NCBI GenBank assembly: GCA_027064785.1
Contig: JAMOPE010000242.1
Location: forward strand, 1-11,822
DNA from: Geobacteraceae bacterium
GTDB lineage: Bacteria; Desulfobacterota; Desulfuromonadia; Desulfuromonadales; Geopsychrobacteraceae
Direction of reading: 5' to 3'
DNA length: 11,822 nucleotides
Positions 6,918-11,822 of this stretch are shown in pieces; within the stretch, counting starts at the first letter, position 1; the number at the start of each line of letters is the position of its first letter. The notes below the pieces were generated by a model. It did no database searches and was not told the origin of the DNA. It saw only the letters and a program-made list of their open reading frames with translations. A program made the position numbers and the translations under genes.

Positions 6918-7514
6918 CTAACGTCGCTCCGGGTGGGTGAACGACAGATCAAACAAACTAAGAAAGCTGTCAATCAACCGATAGGTGATTCCCCATAATG
7001 GACGACTGCTCCACTCTTCAAGCTTAATCACCGGGTGTTTGCGATCACGTCCACGATAGAAAAATGTCAGTTGTTGGTTCCTTTGCGGCTCGAGTAAAGT
7101 TTTGAATGGAATCCAGAACAGTTCTACAACTTCTCCATTTAGCTTAAATTCTGCATCATTTGCGACCTGATAGACAAAACATGACACATGGACAGAGAGG
7201 TATGCTCCGGTCAGACTGTCACTCTGACCGAGATAATTATCTTCAGTCAGTTGCAATCCGACCTCTTCCCATGTTTCACGTTCGGCGGCAGCCCGTGGTG
7301 TCGGATCTGACTCTTCGATACTCCCTCCGGGAAAACCAAGGTCTCCTGACCACGGATCCTTATCGTGTTCGGCCCGTTTCATCAGTAGAATTTCGGTGTC
7401 GCCGTCATTATCTCGCAGCAGCATGGCGACAGCGGCTCTGCGTTCAAGGTCGCCGTTGAGCTCCGGTGGGCGGTAATCTGCCAGTCGTTTGGTGATTTGT
7501 TCCAGTGTGAGCAT
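6918..7514 (-). CDS. Nudix hydrolase, CoA-diphosphatase-like
   Basis: The 198-residue protein has a Nudix box spanning FPGGSIEESD (61-70) to RETWEEVGL (79-87), with the metal-binding Arg79, Glu80, Glu83 and Glu84. The upstream LLMKRAEHDKDPWSGDLGFPGG and the late HPVIKLEEWSSRPLWGITYRL are typical of the coenzyme A diphosphatase group (NudL, NUDT7/NUDT8 relatives), which splits CoA into phosphopantetheine and adenosine bisphosphate. The spacing between the glycine pair and the RE dyad is longer than in the generic Nudix box but agrees, from memory, with that subgroup. Substrate assignment within Nudix proteins is unreliable, so the CoA call is tentative while the Nudix call is firm. ATG 7514 has AGGAA upstream. 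The gene begins 14 bases after the efpL stop, so it belongs to the same transcript. Confidence 0.9.
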   Translation of the reverse strand: MLTLEQITKRLADYRPPELNGDLERRAAVAMLLRDNDGDTEILLMKRAEHDKDPWSGDLGFPGGSIEESDPTPRAAAERETWEEVGLQLTEDNYLGQSDSLTGAYLSVHVSCFVYQVANDAEFKLNGEVVELFWIPFKTLLEPQRNQQLTFFYRGRDRKHPVIKLEEWSSRPLWGITYRLIDSFLSLFDLSFTHPERR

Positions 7515-7528
7515 CGTTCCTGTTCATC

Positions 7529-8092
7529 CTAAGCGCGTGAGACAAAACGACATTCACGGGTGTCGACTTTCACTTTTTCCCCCGATTCAAGATAGCCGGG
7601 AACCTGAATTGAAATGCCGGTTTCAAGGATAGCTTCTTTGGTCTGGGCGGTTGCCGTCGCATTTTTGATTGCGGGAGCGGTCTCTGTCACAATCAGCTCG
7701 ACCACTTGCGGAACTTCAAGGGTGACAACCAGATCGTTGAAAACACCGAGGGTCACATCTCCACCTTCAAGTAGATATCCTTTGACGTCATCGTAGATAT
7801 CACCACTGAGTTCGTACTGCTCATAGTTTTCCAGATCCATAAAGACGCCTGCATCGCCTGCTGCATAGAGGAACTGTCCTTTACGACGCACGAAATCAGC
7901 TTCATCAAGCTTATCACTCGATTTGAATGAGTTATTCAAAACCTGACCCGTGATAAGGTTGCGATACTTTGTCTTTACGAGTGTGTTTCCACCACGAGCT
8001 GTCGGAGACTGGAAGCTGACATCGATGACAGCACAGGGAACAGAATCGAGTTGGAATACTACGCCGCGGCGCAGGTCGTTGGCATTTATCAT
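7529..8092 (-). CDS. efpL: Elongation factor P-like protein EfpL (YeiP)
   Basis: This 187-residue cytoplasmic protein has the three beta-barrel domains of the EF-P family. EF-P binds ribosomes stalled at proline-rich stretches and speeds peptide bond formation. The loop reaching the peptidyl-transferase centre reads QSPTARGGNT (28-37), with Arg33 at the tip. This is the EfpL/YeiP form and not the PGKG loop of true EF-P, so EpmA-type lysine modification is not expected. TAPAIKNATATAQTKEAILETG and IQVPGYLESGEKVKVDTRECRFVSRA are the usual conserved C-terminal stretches. ATG 8092 has AGGAG nine bases upstream, and its ATGA overlaps the stop of the preceding 73-residue gene, which implies translational coupling. 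In gammaproteobacteria EfpL acts beside EF-P on partly different stalling motifs. Whether this genome also has classic EF-P cannot be seen here. Confidence 0.93.
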   Translation of the reverse strand: MINANDLRRGVVFQLDSVPCAVIDVSFQSPTARGGNTLVKTKYRNLITGQVLNNSFKSSDKLDEADFVRRKGQFLYAAGDAGVFMDLENYEQYELSGDIYDDVKGYLLEGGDVTLGVFNDLVVTLEVPQVVELIVTETAPAIKNATATAQTKEAILETGISIQVPGYLESGEKVKVDTRECRFVSRA

Positions 8093-8310
8093 GACGAAAA
8101 ACTCCTAAAATATATTGAATTTGGTGACCAGAAATTATCAAGTTTCTTTTTCATCAATGGACGCGGGTTATGCAGGTGCTCGGGAAGGTTCGCTTTGATT
8201 CCACATTTTCCACAGACAACAGAAGGATCTGACGATCTGCTGTCGAACTCCTCCATCAATCCTTTAGCGCGTAGCTCACACATTTTTAACGGGTCGTAAT
8301 TTTCAGCCAT
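8089..8310 (-). CDS. Conserved-looking small protein with a CxxC knuckle
   Basis: This 73-residue protein begins MAENYDPLKMCELRAKGLMEE-like and carries VCGKCGIKANLPEHLHN near residues 32-48. Cys33 and Cys36 form one CxxC pair; Cys11 and the His residues of HLH could supply further ligands, so zinc binding is possible but only half a ribbon is visible. It is real rather than a chance frame. Its stop overlaps the efpL start by ATGA, it sits directly after a good promoter, and ATG 8310 has GGAG seven bases upstream. A second ATG four codons earlier (8322) has no ribosome binding site and lies almost at the predicted transcription start. I do not recognise the family. Coupling to efpL suggests, without proving, a role connected to translation or simply shared expression. 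Confidence 0.75.
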   Translation of the reverse strand: MAENYDPLKMCELRAKGLMEEFDSRSSDPSVVCGKCGIKANLPEHLHNPRPLMKKKLDNFWSPNSIYFRSFSS

Positions 8311-8334
8311 TATGGACTCCATTTCTTATGACCG

Positions 8335-8362
8335 AGCATAGTTGAATAGTTACATCAGTCAA
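8335..8362 (-). promoter_or_regulatory. Sigma70-type promoter of the small-protein/efpL operon
   Basis: On the - strand, TTGACT (8357-8362) is followed after 16 bases by TATGCT (8335-8340). The expected transcription start near 8328 leaves a leader of about 18 bases before the ATG at 8310. This is the only good promoter found ahead of the closely spaced run that continues to the DsrE-like gene at 4004; the gaps in that run are -4, 14, 30, 10, 42 and 30 bases. Confidence 0.65.
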
Positions 8363-8418
8363 GTAGAAACAGTCTCTGAGATGGATTTTGACAGTGAGCA
8401 GCGGGATGAATGGAGAAG

Positions 8419-8925
8419 TTATTGCTTTGGTCTGTTGTTCGGGCGGGCTTTCCTGAAAACACCGTCTTTACCGCGGACATAGGGAGGGGATTTTTTTTCC
8501 ATTGCAAGGTTGTAGTGAAAATTAAATGCCGGTCTTTCCGGTCTCGGAGGGCGTGCGGCAGTACGTTGAGTCGGGTGATGTCCCACTGGTAAATCCGCCG
8601 GCCCAAATATGGCATCAAGCAACGATTTAACAAAATGATTAAATTTTTTCTGTGGATCAGTGGAGATTTTTGACTTTTTGACAGAGGGTTTGTGCGGCTG
8701 CCGGCTCTCCCGCCGGGCTAACTTTTCATCGTAGACCTTTCGCCGCTTAGGATCGGAGAGAACCCGATAAGCATGGTTGACCTGACGGAACAACTCAGCT
8801 GCGGTTTCAGATCCTTTGTTCCTGTCCGGGTGAAACCTTTTCGCCAGGCTGCGGTAGGCTGATTTAATTTTCTGCTGCCCGGAATCGGGAGGGATACCAA
8901 GCAATCGATAATAGTTAAGCGCCAT
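8419..8925 (-). CDS. J-domain (DnaJ-like) protein with a short basic tail
   Basis: The N-terminal 70 residues are a complete J domain: NYYRLLGIPPDSG, the basic helix II IKSAYRSLAKR, the HPD triad at 32-34 followed by RNKGSE, and FRQVNHAYRVLSDPKRRKVYDE. This domain stimulates the ATPase of an Hsp70 (DnaK). The rest (about 70-168) lacks the Gly/Phe region, the zinc-finger CxxCxGxG repeats and the client-binding domains of DnaJ. It is basic and rich in Pro, Arg and Lys, so this is a class-C J protein with an unknown specific partner. ATG 8925 is chosen because AAGGA precedes it and the J domain starts at once; an upstream ATG at 8958 has no ribosome binding site. The gene is 182 bases after lemA and 108 bases before the small-protein gene, so it is probably its own unit or a loose extension of the lemA transcript. 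Confidence 0.9.
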   Translation of the reverse strand: MALNYYRLLGIPPDSGQQKIKSAYRSLAKRFHPDRNKGSETAAELFRQVNHAYRVLSDPKRRKVYDEKLARRESRQPHKPSVKKSKISTDPQKKFNHFVKSLLDAIFGPADLPVGHHPTQRTAARPPRPERPAFNFHYNLAMEKKSPPYVRGKDGVFRKARPNNRPKQ

Positions 8926-9061
8926 GAATATCGTGTCCTTTAGTTTCGTTCCATCCATGGAGCGATCAACAGAGCTATGGTTTGTAATGACTATAGCGAC
9001 AACTTATCGACTGTTTGGCGTGTATAATTTAGCTAGTTGGTGAAAATAGTTGCCCCATCAA

Positions 9062-9100
9062 TATTCGGGGAGATATGCGTCTGAAATTTCTCCTCGAATA
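9062..9100. repeat. Long inverted repeat just downstream of lemA
   Basis: Arms of 12 bases (9062-9073 and 9089-9100) surround a 15-base loop. Read as + strand RNA all twelve positions pair, one of them G-U. Read as - strand RNA there is one A-C mismatch. It begins 7 bases past the lemA stop. No run of T follows on either strand, so a classic rho-independent terminator is not evident. An mRNA 3'-end stabilising stem is the likeliest reading. The rest of the 8926-9107 gap has only a weak -10-like TATAGT without a matching -35. Confidence 0.45.
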
Positions 9101-9107
9101 ACCCAAA

Positions 9108-9677
9108 TCAGCTGTGCTGGAAATTCACTTCAACATCCTGCCGTTCGCCGGGAGCAATCTGCCACAGGGAACGTACCGGGAAATTGAACATCCGGGCGAC
9201 AAGAACATCGGGAAACTGGTCAAGGCGTGTGTTGTAGATTGTCACCGAAGCGTTGTAGAGCTCACGGCGGTCTGCAATCTGATCTTCAATTTCAGAAATC
9301 CGGTTACTTAACTGCCTGAACCCGGCATCGGCCTTGAGATCGGGGTAGCGCTCAACAACCATAAACAATGATTTCAATGTATCACTCAGGGCACTTTGTG
9401 CCTGTAGCTTCTGATCATCTGTTTGTGCTGAATTGATCATTGAACGGGCTTTGACAACAGCCTCAAGGGTTTTTTGCTCGTGCTGCATGTACCCTTCGCA
9501 GACTTTGATCAGTTTCGGGAGCTCATCGTAGCGCTGTTTGAGGAGGACATCGATATTGCTCCAGTCCTGATTGATATTATTTTTCAGTGCGACAAACCCA
9601 TTGTAAATGATGACGAAGAAAATGATGATTCCAAGTAGAATCAGTAAAACAATTCCCAGGGTAATCCAGCCAGCCAT
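9108..9677 (-). CDS. lemA: LemA family membrane protein
   Basis: The 189-residue protein has an N-terminal membrane helix (about residues 5-26, GWITLGIVLLILLGIIIFFVIIY). It is followed by YNGFVALKNNINQDWSNIDVLLKQRYDELPKLI, the hallmark opening of LemA, and by a long helical region with AVVKARSMI (74-82) and ERYPDLKADAGFRQLSNRISEIEDQIADRRELYN (about 108-141). It ends with FPVRSLWQI-like residues close to the usual end. LemA proteins are small, anchored by one helix, with a coiled-coil-like soluble domain. Their molecular role is not established. ATG 9677 has AAGGAG upstream at normal spacing. It follows the GIDE-domain gene after 50 bases that contain a small hairpin. The LemA and GIDE genes are frequently neighbours in bacteria, which supports a joint membrane function. 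Confidence 0.93.
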   Translation of the reverse strand: MAGWITLGIVLLILLGIIIFFVIIYNGFVALKNNINQDWSNIDVLLKQRYDELPKLIKVCEGYMQHEQKTLEAVVKARSMINSAQTDDQKLQAQSALSDTLKSLFMVVERYPDLKADAGFRQLSNRISEIEDQIADRRELYNASVTIYNTRLDQFPDVLVARMFNFPVRSLWQIAPGERQDVEVNFQHS

Positions 9678-9699
9678 AATGGTTCTCCTTTATTGTGTT

Positions 9700-9718
9700 C
9701 TCCCCAATGGTTGGGAAG
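9700..9718 (-). repeat. Small hairpin between the GIDE-protein and lemA genes
   Basis: In the - strand transcript, CTTCCCAA and TTGGGGAG form an 8-base stem (one G-U pair) with a CCA loop, in the 50-base gap between the two genes. No T run follows, so it is not a typical terminator. It may tune the relative amounts of the two proteins by protecting or processing the mRNA, or it may be incidental. Confidence 0.4.
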
Positions 9719-9727
9719 TGTAACGGG

Positions 9728-11716
9728 TTATTGCAAATAATTCAGCAATAAATAAATCGAGCCACCCGTTGCGATCGCAGCAGTTATAAAAAGTGGAATG
9801 CTGTAATATTGGTAGCGTGCGGTCAGATTTTCCTCTGTGTGGGTTTCGCTGATAATCAACGGTCGCCCCTTCTTTTTGCCGATCACGATATGTTCTTCCT
9901 GTTTTTTTCGCCCCCGCCGGTTTTGCAGCGATTCACGTAACACCTTTTCTTCAACGGCAGCACGGGCCGCATCCCATTCGTCTTCATCGATCTTCCCGTC
10001 GCCATTTAGATCAAATTGTTGTATGTCCTGTGGATTGTGTTTCAGCTCACGTAACGCCTTGATTTTCTTTTCTGCCAGTGTCGGACCCTCGTGACGTTTG
10101 ATTGCAGCGAAACCAAGAACGTAGAGGAGGGTTCCGTCAACGATAACCTCTTCGACCCACTTTTCATCTGTTTCATTGACGACCTTCATCAGGCCGACCT
10201 GCCCGGCTGTTCCTTCCTGCTTGCTGCCGGCACTCACGCGGCATCCTGCCGGATCGACTTCAACCCGCCCGGTGTTATCTTCGACATAAAAAGGGACATT
10301 GTTGCTGCTGCTGATACTTGTGACCCGCCACTGATGGTCTCTTCCGCGTCGCTGATATTTTGTTAAACGGTAAAAGACACAAGGGGTATGGGACATCGGT
10401 GAGACGAGGGCATACTTACGGACAGCTTCTCCTTTGATTTCAACCATGCCCATGGCGACGGAACGAATCTTACTGGTTGGAGTATCCTCAATCTGGCGTT
10501 TCATCCGCAGGAAATGAAATGCGTACCAGAACGCCAGCAATGCAAACAACGCCGGGATGGCTCCTGAAGCAAAAGCGTGATATGCAAATTTATCCAGCAA
10601 ATCGGAATCGTTGATATTGGACAGAATCATCGCCAGCGTCACAACAACAGCACCGGCGCTGCCAAACCAGAATGTCGGGCTTGACCAGACCAACCCGGAT
10701 TTTGCCGGAGGTGGCGCAGGAAGACCTGCTTCTGCTATTTCAGGAGCTTCCTGCTGATGAGTTGGTCTGTCGTGAATTCCAATTTCTTTATTGATCTCAT
10801 CGATCACGGGAAGGATCTCTTCTGTTATTCCCGAGGCGGCAACGATTGGACTCTGTGTCACAATTGCTGCAGCAGCCAGACTGGCAGGGTCAAAATTCTC
10901 AGCATTGCCCCGCGGTTTCTGGCTGTCAGCTTTGAATATGTCGGCCATCAACCAGCCGTAACGGGCCAGACTGATCAGATTCTGCCGCAACGTCTCAGGA
11001 TTGTCGGGATCGTCACGGCGCAGGGTACAGCCGGGGAGATTGACCAACCCGAAATCGGTGTGAAGTTTGAAATCACCGGCATATTCTTCCGTTAGTTTGA
11101 GGATCTGTTGTAAGTTCTGTTTACTACTGAGAGATGCCCGTTCCCCCAGCCCCTTTGGGTTAAATTTTCCGGGGAAAATCCGCACCCCTTTTTTGACCTC
11201 CATTTTGTCATTCAGAAGATAAAGATCAAGAACCGGACTACCCTGAAGGATAATCTTGTGGATCTTGCTGTCGTGGAGGTGGCGAATATCGTTTTTGCCA
11301 CGATACGCATGGCTTGACAGGAGCTGGGTCACACTTTTATCGGCAAGAACTCCACTGGTTTCTGCGAAGACTGCCAGAACTGTCGCCCCTTTTGGAAAAA
11401 TTACTTCACCTTTCTGACAGCCAAAGATGATTCGATCTGAGCTGATGGTCAGGTTACGTACTTTAGGTGGAACAAAGGCGGGTTTGGTCGGCTGGATAAT
11501 CCAGTGACTGACACTGACCTGCAGCAGATAGTCAGCAATGGGTTCCAGAGTTTTTGACTCTCCTTTTGTCAGAAGGGAGTAGCCGCGTCCCGTCAGGCGC
11601 TGGCGGCACAGGTAGATATCAAGTCCAAATTTTTGTGCGAGCGTCTTGAGAATTTCAGGAAAATTCTCCGGCGGGTGTAACTGCTGCTCAACAATGAGAT
11701 AGTTGACCTGTGACAT
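9728..11716 (-). CDS. GIDE-domain membrane protein with an EF-hand and unrecognised N-terminal region
   Basis: The 662-residue protein has several parts. Residues 1-345 have no signal peptide and match no family I know; FGLVNLPGC (222-230) and ARYGWLMADI (251-260) look like folded-domain segments, and 325-340 is Pro/Ala-rich with a PPP. Membrane helices are likely at 346-368, 382-404 and 639-660. Between the last two, about 412-545 resembles the GIDE/BAM domain of bacterial relatives of mitochondrial MAPL/MUL1: SVAMGMVEIKGEA, SPMSHTPCVFYRLTKYQRRGR and VPFYVEDNTGRVEVDPAG. A single canonical EF-hand loop follows at 569-580 (Asp569, Asn571, Asp573, Gly574, Ile576, Asp577, Glu580), suggesting calcium binding. 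Basic segments (404-408, 600-618) suggest the GIDE and EF-hand parts face the cytoplasm. No RING finger is present, so there is no sign of ligase activity. The gene leads an operon with lemA. ATG 11716 has only a weak GTGAG before it. Confidence 0.8.
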   Translation of the reverse strand: MSQVNYLIVEQQLHPPENFPEILKTLAQKFGLDIYLCRQRLTGRGYSLLTKGESKTLEPIADYLLQVSVSHWIIQPTKPAFVPPKVRNLTISSDRIIFGCQKGEVIFPKGATVLAVFAETSGVLADKSVTQLLSSHAYRGKNDIRHLHDSKIHKIILQGSPVLDLYLLNDKMEVKKGVRIFPGKFNPKGLGERASLSSKQNLQQILKLTEEYAGDFKLHTDFGLVNLPGCTLRRDDPDNPETLRQNLISLARYGWLMADIFKADSQKPRGNAENFDPASLAAAAIVTQSPIVAASGITEEILPVIDEINKEIGIHDRPTHQQEAPEIAEAGLPAPPPAKSGLVWSSPTFWFGSAGAVVVTLAMILSNINDSDLLDKFAYHAFASGAIPALFALLAFWYAFHFLRMKRQIEDTPTSKIRSVAMGMVEIKGEAVRKYALVSPMSHTPCVFYRLTKYQRRGRDHQWRVTSISSSNNVPFYVEDNTGRVEVDPAGCRVSAGSKQEGTAGQVGLMKVVNETDEKWVEEVIVDGTLLYVLGFAAIKRHEGPTLAEKKIKALRELKHNPQDIQQFDLNGDGKIDEDEWDAARAAVEEKVLRESLQNRRGRKKQEEHIVIGKKKGRPLIISETHTEENLTARYQYYSIPLFITAAIATGGSIYLLLNYLQ

Positions 11717-11754
11717 GGGAACTCACGTTTTGAATAATAAGAATAGAATAAATT

Positions 11755-11783
11755 AATCTACACTATCTAAGAAAGGGTATCAA
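11755..11783 (-). promoter_or_regulatory. Candidate promoter of the GIDE-protein/lemA operon
   Basis: On the - strand, TTGATA (11778-11783) is followed after exactly 17 bases by TAGATT (11755-11760). The -35 is one change from consensus and the -10 two. The start would fall near 11748, giving a leader of about 30 bases. The surroundings are AT-rich. No better promoter was seen before the gene. Confidence 0.45.
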
Positions 11784-11799
11784 GTTAGAAAAGTGATGG

Positions 11800-11814
11800 A
11801 GTCAGTCAGTGACT
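11800..11814. repeat. Short inverted repeat upstream of the GIDE-operon promoter
   Basis: AGTCA and TGACT form inverted arms around GTCAG, itself a direct repeat of part of the left arm (GTCAGTCAG). It lies about 17 bases upstream of the candidate -35, an activator-like position. Arms of five bases are easily found by chance, and the upstream neighbour is outside the window. Confidence 0.25.
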
Positions 11815-11822
11815 TTCTTGCG

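Noticed and set aside
7529..8092. Classic elongation factor P (efp)
   Set aside because: The loop reads SPTARGG with Arg33, not PGKG with a modifiable lysine, so EfpL/YeiP is the better call.
9023..9028. Perfect TATAAT on the + strand between lemA and the J-protein gene
   Set aside because: No -35 hexamer at 16-18 bases upstream, no proper extended -10 (TG lies one base off), and no + strand gene downstream.
10091..11095. Open + strand frames of about 90-110 codons opposite the GIDE-protein gene
   Set aside because: They are antisense to a long, clearly coding gene, have no ribosome binding sites and encode no recognisable motifs; the same holds for frames opposite dctM, metC and the FmdE-like gene.
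1..11822. Mobile element, phage, toxin-antitoxin or defence system
   Set aside because: No transposase, integrase, nuclease, helicase or direct-repeat boundaries were found on either strand; gene content and spacing look like stable chromosome.

Overview
The window looks like a piece of a mid-GC, Gram-negative, anaerobic or microaerophilic bacterial chromosome. A deltaproteobacterium of the Desulfuromonadales type (Desulfuromonas/Pelobacter-like) is my best guess. It rests on the gene mix (TRAP transporter, FmdE-like and DsrE-like proteins, LemA plus a GIDE-domain protein, EfpL) and on protein style, not on a marker gene, so it is moderate at best. No rRNA, tRNA, CRISPR array, transposase, integrase or phage gene was seen. 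The gene content is chromosomal in style and coding is dense.

Layout. Bases 1-3462 are read on the + strand: the tail of a TRAP small permease (DctQ-like), a complete TRAP large permease (DctM) overlapping it by 4 bases, an M20D-type amidohydrolase 136 bases further on, and a BEM46-like alpha/beta hydrolase with a strong ribosome binding site. Bases 3486-11716 are all read on the - strand. Going in the direction of transcription, the first unit is a 662-residue membrane protein (unrecognised N-terminal half, two membrane segments, GIDE domain, one EF-hand, a last membrane segment) followed by LemA. Next comes a short J-domain protein. After it a clear sigma70-type promoter (8335-8362) starts a tight seven-gene run: a 73-residue CxxC protein, the EF-P paralogue EfpL (YeiP), a Nudix hydrolase, cystathionine beta-lyase MetC, a FetB-type permease, an FmdE-like protein and a DsrE-like protein. 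The last - strand gene is a small two-CBS-domain protein with its own promoter (3932-3960). That promoter is surrounded by three inverted repeats, one of them over the predicted transcription start.

How the genes may work together. The TRAP permease probably brings in an organic anion. The M20 enzyme next to it may act on an N-acyl or amide compound, but the substrate cannot be read from sequence. The efpL run mixes translation rescue at proline-rich sites, nucleotide housekeeping, methionine/homocysteine formation, metal export-like permeation and two small sulfur- or metal-associated folds (FmdE-like, DsrE-like). A common theme of sulfur and metal handling is possible but is inference. LemA and GIDE-domain proteins are a recurring bacterial membrane pair of unsettled function. 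The cytoplasmic EF-hand in this GIDE protein and its large unrecognised N-terminal region are the most unusual protein features in the window.

Nothing here is demonstrably a new defence or mobile system. The best leads are the EF-hand GIDE/LemA unit, the FetB gene without an adjacent FetA, the FmdE-DsrE pair, and the palindrome-rich control region of the CBS gene.
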